DNA of 64,000 nucleotides from Asparagopsis taxiformis (GCA_030407315.1 JALQPE010001722.1:62001-126000), one strand, 5' to 3'. Counted from the stretch's first letter, positions 27,631 through 38,033 are shown. Numbers and translations: made by a program. The notes: generated by a model from the letters alone, not told the origin.

Positions 27631-30600
27631 TGACGGGGAGTGAGGTGTCGCACTCCCGTCAGGAGGTGGAGCGATTACTCTACTCGGTGGACATCTCACC
27701 ACAACCACCTCCGCAGGAAAAGGCTGCAACTCCCTCTAGGGACCAAAGTCTTTTCCAGACACCAACCCCTTCGGGTTCCCCCACAGGGACTCGAACCTCA
27801 AGGCCGAAAGCCTCATGCCTGCTTAAGGCCGCCCATTACGTAGTAATGGGTTCCATCGGACTCGATCCGTCAATTCTCACGCCCATGCGTATGGTGATGG
27901 ACACCGGGTCCGGACCATCGGTCATCCACGAAAGGAGCTTACCCCACAATTGGGAACAATTCCAAGTCCCTACGGGGAAAGTTCCGCAACTGGCCGATGC
28001 TAACGGCAATCCTCTTCGGATAAAAGGCAAGATAATACTGTCATTACAGTTAGGCCACAAGTCATTTGAGGAAGAATTCTTCGTCGCGCCTAAGTTGGCC
28101 GTACCCCTCATCTTGGGAACTGGGGCAATGAATACCCACGTAGACGCAATTAGGTGCCGGGCCCAACGAATTGATATTCACGACGGCGGGTCGATAGCTA
28201 TCCTAGTGATGTCACCTACGCGTAAAACATCCCCCACCCTTTCGTGCTACGTGGATGCCTCGCGACCCTCTAATGGGATTAACTTAGACCGCCAGCCTCA
28301 TGGCATTCGATTGTCACAAAGTGTGAATGTTCCTCCGCGGAGTCAAGTAACAACTACTGTTGTATGCGCCGGTGGCGGCTTGAGTATACTCTCTCCGAGA
28401 GATCGGATCCTTCACCGACATCGTGTCTCTATCCCGAATGGGGTTGCGGAAGTCATCCCGCGACAGGAATTCCTGACTATTTTAACTAACTTCGGTACAT
28501 CGGACAAGTACCTCCCAAAGGGGACTGTTATAGGCTATGCCCTTCGGACACCTGAACGGCCAATGCGCCCCATGGCTCTCAGCCGTTCTACCCCTTCCTC
28601 CCAAGAGGCCTCCACTATGGTGACTACTCTCCATCAGGAGCAAGAGGCCGAGGCCACCCAACCATCAAGCTGGAAGCAAGAAGTCTCTCTAGACCACCTT
28701 GGTCAAATCCCGTTGAGGGAACGCATCCTTAGCATGCTATCTCGACACGAGTCTATGTGGGATGGATCCCTAGGGGACATCCGCGCTACGGAACACCGAA
28801 TCGACATAGTCGAAGGAAGCAAGCCTAGACGGCAACAACCCTACCGGATGGGACCCGCTCGTCGAGAGTTTTCCCGTAAGGAAATAACCAGCATGCTGGA
28901 AAAAGGAGTGATCGAACCGTCGACCTCCGAATGGGCTAGCCCAGTGGTTCTTGTCCCGAAGAAGGATGGTAAATTACGCTTTTGCGTCGACTACAGGGGT
29001 CTTAACGACATCACTGTCAATGATGTGTACCCCCTTCCACGAATGGATGATTGCATTGACTCCCTCGGAGATGCTCAAGTATTCACCACATTGGATTGTA
29101 ATTCTGGCTATTGGCAGATACCTGTTGCACAGGACGACCGTGAAAAAACGGCATTCACCTCCCATTTGGGGACATATCGCTTTAAGCGTTTGCCTTTTGG
29201 CTTAAAGAACGCTCCGGCAACGTTTCAGCGTGCCATCGACATTATTCTTAGCAGCGTTCGCTGGCAGACCTGTCTGATTTACTTAGACGATGTGATCGTA
29301 TTCTCTCGGGACGAGGCCGAACATCTCCACCATGTGGACCAAGTACTCTCCCTCCTGCGGGAAGCAGGTGTCACCCTGAAGTTGACAAAGTGTCATTTCT
29401 TCGAAAAGAAGGTTGATTACCTGGGGCATGTCGTGATGCCAGGAAAGCTAGCTGTTGCACAGAACGCCACTTCGGCTATCGCTGACGCGATCTTTCCGCA
29501 AACGCCTACGCAAATGCGATCCTTCCTCGGAAGCTGTGGCGTCTTTCGACGATTCATCAAAGGGTATGCCGCAATTGCGCACCCCTTGAACGAAATGCTG
29601 ACCAAAGACAGCCTCCCTAAATTCGGGAAAGAACCTCCTACCGAGGACCAACAGCGCGCGTTCAACGCTCTCAAAGAGGTCATGACCAAGCCGCCGATAC
29701 TGGCTCTACCCAAGTTGGGTCAACCCTACACCGTAGACACGGACGCTTCCGCATACCAAATAGGATGCGCTCTGCTTCAGCAGCAAGGGGAAGAGAACGA
29801 TCTCAAGCCAATTGGCTATTGGTCGCGGACCTTGACTAAACCTGAAAGAGGTTACTCCCCTACGGAGCGTGAATGTCTAGCCGTCGTATGGGCTGTCACT
29901 ATCTTACCTCCATACTTGGAGCAAACAAAGTTTGTAGTCCGGACGGACCATAACGCGCTGCGTTGGCTCATGAATATCAACGACCCTTCAGGGAGACTAT
30001 GCCGTTGGCGCCTCCGACTTGCGGAATTCGACTATCAAATAGTCTACCGACCCGGTAGGGTTCACCAACTACCAGACGCCCTTTCGCGTGTTGAAACTAA
30101 CGGCGAGACGCCCGTCACTATTGACGATGAAATACCAACTCTGTTGGCCACGCACGCACCGCAAGGTGAAACATCCTTGGATGATGATACTAATGTTTGG
30201 TTCTACGACCTTTCTCTAGCAAGAGACCACGCCGAGGAGGTGCCTAATCGCAACGGTACACCCGTCTTGACAACTCATCCGCAAACGGAAAACTATTGCC
30301 CGATAACTCTCCAAGAGTGGCTCGAAGAGCAACGAACAGACGACTTCTGTCAACAGGCCCTGGCCTCGCAGAAATCTGACTCTCTCTTCTTCGAAGACGA
30401 AGACGGTGTCCTTTGTAGGAAGTCCAAATTGGACGGGTCATCCCAAATTGTGGTACCTAAAGCCTTACGGCAACGTCTATTGACGATGTGCCACCACGGC
30501 ATATTGGCAGGACATCCTGGTCAGAACCGCATGTACGACACGATGCGCCTATCTTACTACTTGCCTGCAATGGCTGCGGACATAACCGGAACGGTTGAAC

Positions 30601-32645
30601 GCTGTTCAGCGTGCGCGAGAAACCGATTACGGTTGCGCAAACATGCGAGTACCCTCCAGCTGTTCCCAGCTACCACACCATTGGATGACGTTGCAATTGA
30701 CCTCCTCGGTCCTCTACCTCGTACCAAGAAGGGTAACGTGCACCTACTGGTGATTTCGTGTCGCTTTACCAAGCTAACCCAGGTGGTTCCGCTGCGAAGC
30801 ATTACGGCTTACCATGTGGCAGTAGCCTTTTGTACACATTGGGTGTTTAAGTATGGTCCTCCACGGACATTACTATCCGATAACGGTCCGCAATTTGCGT
30901 CGAAGTTCTTCCAGGCTGTCTGCCTCCAGTTAGGAACGAAGAACGTCTTCACGACGGCATACCATCCCCAGACAAATGGGCAAGTCGAACGGTATAACCG
31001 TACTCTATTGAGCATGCTACGTAATTACGTTAATGATAACCAGGACGACTGGGATGTCTACGCATCAGCGTTAACCTATGCGTACAACACGCACGTGCAT
31101 CGCACAACGGGAACTACACCCTTCGACCTCATACTAAGCCGACCTCCACCGCCATATGCGACACACCATTCGGTGAAAAGGAGGGCAACGCCAGACGCGT
31201 TCACGAAGCAAGACTTCTTACGCCGTATTACGGATACCATTGATATGGCAGGTAAACGCCTTCACAGCGCGCAAGCACGCTACAAGCGTAACTTCGACCG
31301 GTCAATCCGGAAGTCTAAACGACTCATCACTACCGATGATTACGTTTATCTGGATAATCCAGAAGTCCGTGAACGGAACAAGCTAACTCCAATAGCTCAA
31401 GGTCCCTATAGGGTTGTCCGTGCCGGACGGCGAACGGTTTACATCGACCGCGATGGTATCACAGAAAAGGTTAGTCTCGATAGAGTTGCACTCGCTCCGC
31501 GACTGACCGAGGAACCAACCTTACCACCTCGGCTACATGCCGCTAACGCACAAGCGTCACCATCAGGTGCAGATGCCCTCGCGCCAAATACACAACCACG
31601 CCAACCGACAGGCGACGGCCAACAGAACGCACAAAGCGAATCACTTCCGCCAACTCCTAATCAGGAATACCCCTTCAGGGATCAACCATCGTCCCCACGA
31701 CAACCTACAATTAGGATAACACCGGGAAGTAGTGGTTTGGGACAAACCACCCTTCAGGAGGGGGCCCCCGACGCGGTGCGCGTAAGCAAAAATTTTGCAA
31801 CTCCCTCTCGGGATCGACCTTGTAGTCTTTCACCCTTCGGTAACTCACCCACAATTGGGAACGACGCACACGACCCAAGTCGTTCACCCACACGGCCGGT
31901 AACTACCAACCACAATCGCACACAATTGCGAAGAAGTCAACAAAGACGCCACGACAACTCTGCCAATGCAGACCAAGACCAAGACGTCAACCCTGACAGG
32001 GCTCTCCCGTCGCACAAGCGAGCAACTCGCCAAAGTATGGCAGGCACCGACGCCACAGACTCAGCCCCAAGGCATTTGACCAACGCAAACGCGACCAGGC
32101 GACGCCCAATCAAAGCACGCATACAAACGCCGAATTCCCCTCAACGGGACGCGAACCCTCCATCGGGAGCCGAACTTCGCATAGCGAACCAAGCAAGTCA
32201 AGCACCCGCCCATTTGGCAAAACCCAAACCGGGTCGACACACTCGCTCAAGTGCGAAGAAGATAGCCACGGCAAACCCCGTAAGGTCTTTGGAAGCCACC
32301 CCCAATGGGGAACAAGAGAAAGCGCCACAGGGCACGCAGCCGAACTCGGAACGAGTAGCTCTCCCTGAAGGGACGAAGGAAACCCCAGAGGGAAGTAGCG
32401 ACGCCGAACGCGCAACCTCAGAGGAGGAATATCCCATCGATGATCTCATCGATTACGTCACTGATGACGACGGGGAACAATGGTTCCTGGTAAAGTGGTA
32501 TGGCTACCGAAAGCCGACATGGACGCAACGCGCGAACGTCCCCCCTGAATGGGCATCAAGGTACTTCCGTCGAAGACAACACCGCGAAGGTGACCGGCAA
32601 CCACGCCGAGCGCGCACGCGCAAACCCAAGAGAGGGAAGAAGTAG
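27630..32645 (+). CDS. Gypsy pol: protease, RT, RNase H, integrase, chromodomain
   Basis: 1671 codons. Aspartic protease MDTGSGPSVIH (about residue 90); RT (about 400-600) with LPFGLKNAPATFQ and the catalytic YLDDVIVF near 550; RNase H (about 695-820; DTDASAYQIG, RTDHNALRW, LPDALSRV); integrase with the HHCC finger (CHHGILAGHPG ... CSAC, about 951-995) and D-D-E residues in IDLLGPL, SDNGPQF and NGQVERYN; a long low-complexity linker; and a C-terminal chromodomain (about 1605-1650; QWFLVKWYGYRKPTWTQ). The chromodomain of chromoviruses can steer integration to modified histones. The frame has no break. Start chosen at the ATG overlapping the gag stop. Confidence 0.95.
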   Translation: MTGSEVSHSRQEVERLLYSVDISPQPPPQEKAATPSRDQSLFQTPTPSGSPTGTRTSRPKASCLLKAAHYVVMGSIGLDPSILTPMRMVMDTGSGPSVIHERSLPHNWEQFQVPTGKVPQLADANGNPLRIKGKIILSLQLGHKSFEEEFFVAPKLAVPLILGTGAMNTHVDAIRCRAQRIDIHDGGSIAILVMSPTRKTSPTLSCYVDASRPSNGINLDRQPHGIRLSQSVNVPPRSQVTTTVVCAGGGLSILSPRDRILHRHRVSIPNGVAEVIPRQEFLTILTNFGTSDKYLPKGTVIGYALRTPERPMRPMALSRSTPSSQEASTMVTTLHQEQEAEATQPSSWKQEVSLDHLGQIPLRERILSMLSRHESMWDGSLGDIRATEHRIDIVEGSKPRRQQPYRMGPARREFSRKEITSMLEKGVIEPSTSEWASPVVLVPKKDGKLRFCVDYRGLNDITVNDVYPLPRMDDCIDSLGDAQVFTTLDCNSGYWQIPVAQDDREKTAFTSHLGTYRFKRLPFGLKNAPATFQRAIDIILSSVRWQTCLIYLDDVIVFSRDEAEHLHHVDQVLSLLREAGVTLKLTKCHFFEKKVDYLGHVVMPGKLAVAQNATSAIADAIFPQTPTQMRSFLGSCGVFRRFIKGYAAIAHPLNEMLTKDSLPKFGKEPPTEDQQRAFNALKEVMTKPPILALPKLGQPYTVDTDASAYQIGCALLQQQGEENDLKPIGYWSRTLTKPERGYSPTERECLAVVWAVTILPPYLEQTKFVVRTDHNALRWLMNINDPSGRLCRWRLRLAEFDYQIVYRPGRVHQLPDALSRVETNGETPVTIDDEIPTLLATHAPQGETSLDDDTNVWFYDLSLARDHAEEVPNRNGTPVLTTHPQTENYCPITLQEWLEEQRTDDFCQQALASQKSDSLFFEDEDGVLCRKSKLDGSSQIVVPKALRQRLLTMCHHGILAGHPGQNRMYDTMRLSYYLPAMAADITGTVERCSACARNRLRLRKHASTLQLFPATTPLDDVAIDLLGPLPRTKKGNVHLLVISCRFTKLTQVVPLRSITAYHVAVAFCTHWVFKYGPPRTLLSDNGPQFASKFFQAVCLQLGTKNVFTTAYHPQTNGQVERYNRTLLSMLRNYVNDNQDDWDVYASALTYAYNTHVHRTTGTTPFDLILSRPPPPYATHHSVKRRATPDAFTKQDFLRRITDTIDMAGKRLHSAQARYKRNFDRSIRKSKRLITTDDYVYLDNPEVRERNKLTPIAQGPYRVVRAGRRTVYIDRDGITEKVSLDRVALAPRLTEEPTLPPRLHAANAQASPSGADALAPNTQPRQPTGDGQQNAQSESLPPTPNQEYPFRDQPSSPRQPTIRITPGSSGLGQTTLQEGAPDAVRVSKNFATPSRDRPCSLSPFGNSPTIGNDAHDPSRSPTRPVTTNHNRTQLRRSQQRRHDNSANADQDQDVNPDRALPSHKRATRQSMAGTDATDSAPRHLTNANATRRRPIKARIQTPNSPQRDANPPSGAELRIANQASQAPAHLAKPKPGRHTRSSAKKIATANPVRSLEATPNGEQEKAPQGTQPNSERVALPEGTKETPEGSSDAERATSEEEYPIDDLIDYVTDDDGEQWFLVKWYGYRKPTWTQRANVPPEWASRYFRRRQHREGDRQPRRARTRKPKRGKK

Positions 32646-32952
32646 AGTAACCCCACAGGGATAAGAACCTAACAAGGTACCCACTGGGTGGAGCTACCAA
32701 ACCTCGGAGGGTCAAGCCAAAAAGGGCGCACTTTATCACCGCCAACCGGAGCCACTGTGGAAATTTAGATTTCAGGAAATGAAAAAATTTGACCAAAAAG
32801 GGTTTCAACAAACAAATCCGCACGTCAGCGTGATGATGCATCTTTAATGTACCTCAGAGGTGCCTCAGGACTACCTGATGAACAATGGCGCAACGCAAAA
32901 GCTTGTTCAAACTACCGTTAGAGGTTATTCTCCCAAAGGCAATTGCCAGTCC
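32646..32952. other. Convergent gap between pol and antisense ORF
   Basis: About 300 bp separating the ends of two genes that point at each other. It should hold the 3' end of antisense transcripts. Short CCC/GGG inverted motifs occur, but I see no gene. Confidence 0.6.
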
Positions 32953-35900
32953 TTAGCGACGATAATGGCTAGAAGGCCGAGGCCGATGAGAGGCAGACGG
33001 TGCCGTAGGGGCAGGAGCGCGTACATTCGTCGAAGGACGAGGATGGCGGGGTGCAACCCTTGCGAAGGTAGGATTACGACGCAAACCGCGTTGCGGAACT
33101 GCACTAGAACCCCGACGACGGGCAGGCACAGGGCCATGCGAAGACGCAACCGCAGAGGCGGATAACCCAACTGCTGGGATGGACGCGGGAGGCGGAGAAA
33201 CATCTGGCGACTCAGGCGACCCTAACCGGGCATCAAGACGCGCAAGTAAAGGATTACTAGCATCCGCAGCACCCACGGGGGAATGAAGACGAGTCCGCAC
33301 GTTGCGTTCGGGAAGACCCTCATCGGGAGACCGAGCGCGACGACGCGAGTAACCAGGCTGAACTGCCTCCTCGCCACCCTCTTCGGGAATAACTGCTTGC
33401 TGCAGTAGACGCCTGGAGTCCTCCAACTCACCTTCTAATTCCCCAACCCGGGTTCGCAATTCTGCTGCCTCCAGGCGTGCGGCCTCAACCTCCCTATCCG
33501 CTGTGCGGCGACGCTCTCGGGCGATGTTACGCTGTTCGCGTCCTTGCTTATAGCGAGCAGCTAACGTGATGCACGACAATGCGAGTCCATCCAACGCGGA
33601 TCTTACGATGTAACGCCCATTGGCAGAGGCAAAAATGGAAGCCACCGTACCATCCCCGAGATCATCGGCCAACCGCCGCACATGCGGAATCGATAGCAAT
33701 TCGCGACTCGACAATTCCCCACGTAGGATATCAACAGCAGGAGGCTGACGCGTGACTACATCATCACCGTTCACGGATGGCTCAGAGCCTTGGTCGGATG
33801 TCAGAAGCGCCTCCATGGCGGGACCCACTTGGGATGAAGGGGCAGCTGTAGGCTGAGGGGTTGGCGCGGTAGGCGCGACGGTCATCGGGACCTGACTTTC
33901 GTACAAGTCATCAGCACCACTGGGTGGTAAGGAAGCAACAGGAGCGAAGCTCCGTCCTGCGTAAGGCGAACGCCCAGCTGGGCCTCCCGCCTCGGCGGCC
34001 GTCCACCACGGACGCGGCACAAATGCCTCGCCAACAGGCTGATATTTGTAAGAGTCGGGATGACCGTCGGAATACCTGTCAGGCTCCACGCCGTAGTACC
34101 CATCTTCGGTGAACTCACCATCTCTGCGATAAGGCGGCAGCTCTGCGACTGTACCATCTCGATGGTTTAACACGTTAATACGTAACGCCCTCACCGGCAA
34201 GTCAACAGTCCTGTAGATAACCACCTTCTCCGGTGCCACTCCCGTGATGTTGGTACTGACCAATTCCTGCGGATAATCATCACCCCCAAGGGCCACCTTC
34301 AGCAACCGACGCACTACCGAACCAGGTAACTCCCGACTATAGGGGACCACGTCCGACACCGGAACCTTCGGGATATCGTACCAAGTACTGCTCACCCTAT
34401 TGAGGAGTTCCTCTGCCATCACCGGCACAAAGCCCCGCGTCTCGGCGGTACGAGCCAACTCGATCCCTATAAGGATATCCCTCTCCAACTCGAGGTATGA
34501 TCGGAACCTGTCCATTCGCCATTCGGGCGCGTCGCGAAGAGCGGAATTATGGAAATACACCAGCGACGGAGGGTCGGCAACGGGCAAACACATCGGTGGA
34601 GATGACTTGCCTTCCCAAGTGGGATCATCCCATAGCGGGTCCAAAGCTTCCCTAGCTACCTTCATGGGCCTAGTGGCCGGCTCAGCAGAGCTACCATGAC
34701 GGTGCGCGAACACGCGATAATCGTTCGCCGTCACCTGACGCCCCATCCTTCGGGAAGTAACCCTAGCGTGCAAACGCATATGATGCTCATAGCTACCCGT
34801 ATCGGGACGTGGAGGATACGCAAACCAGCGAGACCGAATCATCGGCATGTCCGCTACGGAGCCTTGGTACGATCCTTCTTGGAACAAACGACGATTCATA
34901 CGTTCGACGTAGAGCGCATCTCCGGGATGGAGCAGGAAAGTCCTGTCGCTGCATAGCGTATGGGGAACACGGAAGTGACGCATAGGGCGACTCGAAGGGA
35001 GACGGGCGTAAGCCGACCAACATTCGTTTTGAACCTGATGGTTTTGACCCCGGAGGGAGCTCATGAGAAGCATATCGCGACGTAACTCGCTTCTCGGGCG
35101 ATCCGTAAAGTCCCTACGAGGGAGTCGCGCAAACGGGTAGTGTTCCCAACGAGCGGCGAGCTCACGCCTGAAAGGCAAGGCTTGCGAGTCGAATACCACC
35201 AGCTCATCAGCATTTGCTGGGTAGAATTCTCCCATGGAGCGCCAATTGGCAGTCGGCTTAGGTGCCCGAGGGGGAGTGTCGTGTGACGGAACAGCTGGTG
35301 CTGGAGCAGACGCAACCGCGTAAGGGTCAACTAAGGCGGTGCCCGACGGTCTTACGCCTACAGAGGCATCGGCGGCAGCCGCACCAGACCCACTTCGGGT
35401 AACTCTGCCAGTAGAGGCATATGGGTCTAGGACCTTCTCTACAGGTTGAGCATTAGCCTTCTCGGCTGCAGCCTTCTCGGCTTCTGCCCGAGCAGCCTCG
35501 CGGCGCAACTCTTCTTCCCTACGCTTTCGAGCGTTCGCCAGTATCTGTTGGTTGCGGCGACCATAGTCCTCATAGGGATTCGCTGAAGCGTCATGACCAG
35601 AAGAGGTACGAGCCGCCGGGGCGGAAGGACGAGAAGTAATCGGACGCGAACTTGGCGAAGGCCTGACGTTCGGCTGCCTTGTTGGCCTAGGCGTAGCGCC
35701 TCCCTCGGCGACGACTTCTATCACCTCCTCGGTGTCGGCCGGCATGGCTCCCCTTGGGGACGGGCCGGCGGCCTTCGATGACTCACCTTCGCGTGACGGC
35801 GGATTAACCGATGACGGTTTGACACTTGCCACTGGGGTGGAAGGCTTCGGGGAAGCAGGCGATTCAGCCGGAACAGAGTCGCGCTCTTGTGCGCTTGCCC

Positions 35901-36219
35901 TGGTAGGGGGGACCGTCTCTTCGGAACGTGCTTGCGCACTCGCAACCTTGCCAGCAGGCGACGCTGGATCAGCGGTGCCTTTGGCGGCAGTCGAACGCGT
36001 TCGCGTTTGCGATTGAGCCGCGGTGGCTGACGGCACGCGTGGCGCTGAAGTCGACGAAGACTTAGCCGGTGTAGGCGGAACCCCGGTGCGGGAGGAGGAA
36101 GCCTGGTGGCGAGTCGTGGGACGGCGAACGCTGGAGCGTGTGGTAGGACGGTTGGGCGAACCCATATTGTCTCCTTCCTCTTCAGAGGATTCGAATTGAA
36201 TCGGAGCACGAGGGGTCAT
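32953..36219 (-). CDS. Antisense accessory ORF of the gypsy element (copy 2)
   Basis: 1088 codons from ATG 36219; the open frame runs to 36324 from a TTG. It is encoded on the strand opposite gag-pol, between pol and the 3' LTR. Residues 1-330 are low-complexity (Ser, Pro, Ala, Thr) with an acidic SSEEEGD start and a short Ala/Glu/Arg helical run near 235-260. A folded-looking middle (about 360-720) is homologous to the antisense ORF at 1261-3489. A strongly charged coiled coil (about 935-985; RERRRTADREVEAARLEAAE) precedes a Pro/Arg-rich tail. No RT, protease or envelope fusion motif is recognisable and no membrane segment is clear. Some plant gypsy lineages carry an antisense extra ORF at this site; identity with those is not shown. 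Function unknown. Confidence 0.8.
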   Translation of the reverse strand: MTPRAPIQFESSEEEGDNMGSPNRPTTRSSVRRPTTRHQASSSRTGVPPTPAKSSSTSAPRVPSATAAQSQTRTRSTAAKGTADPASPAGKVASAQARSEETVPPTRASAQERDSVPAESPASPKPSTPVASVKPSSVNPPSREGESSKAAGPSPRGAMPADTEEVIEVVAEGGATPRPTRQPNVRPSPSSRPITSRPSAPAARTSSGHDASANPYEDYGRRNQQILANARKRREEELRREAARAEAEKAAAEKANAQPVEKVLDPYASTGRVTRSGSGAAAADASVGVRPSGTALVDPYAVASAPAPAVPSHDTPPRAPKPTANWRSMGEFYPANADELVVFDSQALPFRRELAARWEHYPFARLPRRDFTDRPRSELRRDMLLMSSLRGQNHQVQNECWSAYARLPSSRPMRHFRVPHTLCSDRTFLLHPGDALYVERMNRRLFQEGSYQGSVADMPMIRSRWFAYPPRPDTGSYEHHMRLHARVTSRRMGRQVTANDYRVFAHRHGSSAEPATRPMKVAREALDPLWDDPTWEGKSSPPMCLPVADPPSLVYFHNSALRDAPEWRMDRFRSYLELERDILIGIELARTAETRGFVPVMAEELLNRVSSTWYDIPKVPVSDVVPYSRELPGSVVRRLLKVALGGDDYPQELVSTNITGVAPEKVVIYRTVDLPVRALRINVLNHRDGTVAELPPYRRDGEFTEDGYYGVEPDRYSDGHPDSYKYQPVGEAFVPRPWWTAAEAGGPAGRSPYAGRSFAPVASLPPSGADDLYESQVPMTVAPTAPTPQPTAAPSSQVGPAMEALLTSDQGSEPSVNGDDVVTRQPPAVDILRGELSSRELLSIPHVRRLADDLGDGTVASIFASANGRYIVRSALDGLALSCITLAARYKQGREQRNIARERRRTADREVEAARLEAAELRTRVGELEGELEDSRRLLQQAVIPEEGGEEAVQPGYSRRRARSPDEGLPERNVRTRLHSPVGAADASNPLLARLDARLGSPESPDVSPPPASIPAVGLSASAVASSHGPVPARRRGSSAVPQRGLRRNPTFARVAPRHPRPSTNVRAPAPTAPSASHRPRPSSHYRR

Positions 36220-36324
36220 CCTAAAAGCCAGTAGAGGCGGAGACGGACGTTGATAAAAACCCTGAAGCGGGACGCACAAGTGGCCTATTGGCTTAAGTCT
36301 CCGGGAGGGAGCTGCGCTATTCAA

Positions 36325-36707
36325 CCCAGGAAGGGGGATCGCGAGGCAATGGGCCGAAACGGCGAATGCAAGCCTCGAATTGGCACCGCTCGTGCGATCA
36401 CGCGGCTAATTATTTAGCAGATGGACGCAAAAACCCGTTGAGGGATAATGGAAAGGACGCGAATGCGTGGACGCAGTTGGACACCGAAGGGGTGAATACG
36501 CTGTGTTGCGTTAGGACGATGTTGAACCTGAAACAGGTATTGATTCCAATAGGAAACGGTCGGGCGGAACTCGGGAAGAGTCGGATGGACAACACATTTA
36601 GTGTGCACGCGCCGCGCGCGGGAAAATTTTGAATTGCACAATGCAACGGCCACAGCCAAAAATTGTAATTTTATTTGATCAAATTTTGTCGGGACGACAA
36701 ATCTCTC
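36325..36707. other. Interval between antisense ORF and polypurine tract
   Basis: No gene supported. It is the 5' leader of the antisense ORF on the minus strand. Near its right end TTTGTC and GACAAA flank GGGAC as a short hairpin just before the polypurine tract. Confidence 0.55.
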
Positions 36708-36719
36708 AGGAGGGGGCCG
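36708..36719 (+). promoter_or_regulatory. Polypurine tract of gypsy element
   Basis: AGGAGGGGGCCG immediately before the 3' LTR; expected primer for plus-strand synthesis. Confidence 0.75.
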
Positions 36720-37402
36720 TGTCGTACCGCCTGGCGGTCCTCGCTGATCGAGCCGTGTCGCTTCCCTATTGGGTACCCACTTACGGGATGTGCCAATCAG
36801 AAGGCACCAGCCAACTGGCGTGTTTCCTATACTTAGGACAAGCTAAGGCTGACAAATAACCCCACCCGGGCCTATCGGCCCCGGCCAAGACCCCACAAGG
36901 GGCAAATTTTAACTTAGGCTGATCAGCCATACATTACAATGTAAGCCTATTGGCAATGACCTCGCGGGTAGGCGAGCGCCAGTAATTGGGTTCTGATTGG
37001 TCACTAACTGGATATTTATTCCTAACCACTAACCCTAGCTTACAGTAGACTTAGTATAAAACGGCCACTGGAATAGCCAGTAGGCACGGTTTCTAGAGTA
37101 ACGTAAACTCAAGTGGAATTACGACCCACAGGAACAGTGTTCGCATACCTATTGTTCAACCCCTCTCCGGGAAAACCTTAGGGTTAGCCAACAGCTCGAC
37201 GGATTACGTCATCTTGCTCCATTAATACGCATCTCGCGTGAGCGCTATAATCGCACAACCCCCTCCGGGTAGCGATACCTTCTCTCTTACGAGACTACCC
37301 GCCGGTTACCTATAAGGTTCATCTGCTCTACCACTTCCTCTACCGAGGCTCGGGACACCTGTCGGGTGGTTTGCCGCTCTAGCGGATTTTCTACCTGCTA
37401 CA
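36720..37402 (+). repeat. 3' LTR of gypsy element
   Basis: 683 bp, about 99.4% identical to the 5' LTR by eye, with a TATA box at 37055. GATAA follows directly as target duplication. Confidence 0.95.
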
Positions 37403-37407
37403 GATAA

Positions 37408-38033
37408 CAGCCACACTCCCACCAGTAACCCACACACGCTCCCAACATGTCCAAGATTACTATAATTGGCATCTAAAACTAGGACACCTGCACCCACAGC
37501 GCATACACCAATTGGCCCTCCACAACCTCGCCAACGGCCTTCCTCCCTCACTGAAACAACCGCCACCCCGCATGACATGCAGTGGCTGTGCAATTGGTAA
37601 ACAATCAGCAGCCCCTTTCCACAAAACACGCCCGCGAACTGCCTCCATAGCAGCACACGTCCACACCGACGTATGTGGCCCATTTCACCCTCCTTCAATT
37701 ACCGGAAACAAATTTTTCGCTACCTTCATTGACGAACACACCCGTTACTTACAAGTACACCTCTCAGCGCACAAAAACCATGCAGCACAACACATCAAAG
37801 ATTATATCACAGGCATCCATACGCTATCCCCATATCGAGTTACTGACGCAACAATGGACAACGCGCGGGAATATTTCTCAAAGGATCTCACCAATTTTTT
37901 CAGACAACACCACGTTCAAACCCACCCAACCATCCCATATACTCCACAACAAAACTCCTTGGCAGAGCGAGTGAACCGAACATTACTAGACACAATCCGC
38001 GCATCCTTACTCACATCTGGACTCCCACACACC
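37408..38033 (+). pseudogene. Copia-2 integrase (continuation after gypsy insertion)
   Basis: Across the insertion the frame continues into the integrase zinc finger (NWHLKLGHLHPQRI ... CSGCAIGKQ) and the catalytic core: Asp in HTDVCGPF, Asp in TMDNAREYF, Glu in NSLAERVNRT. Near 38033 the reading frame shifts; LWDYALLSAVENHNNSPH follows in another frame. Insertion of the gypsy element and this frameshift both inactivate it. Confidence 0.85.

Larger units (their letters stand above)
24945..37402 (+). mobile_element. Complete Ty3/gypsy chromovirus with antisense ORF
   Basis: 12,458 bp: two 683-bp LTRs that differ at about four positions, a primer site one nt after the 5' LTR, gag, pol with a C-terminal chromodomain, a long antisense ORF, a polypurine tract and a 5-bp target duplication. 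gag, pol and the antisense ORF are all open. Few LTR differences mean a recent insertion; it may still be active. RT-RNase H-integrase order and the chromodomain place it in Ty3/gypsy chromoviruses. Confidence 0.95.
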
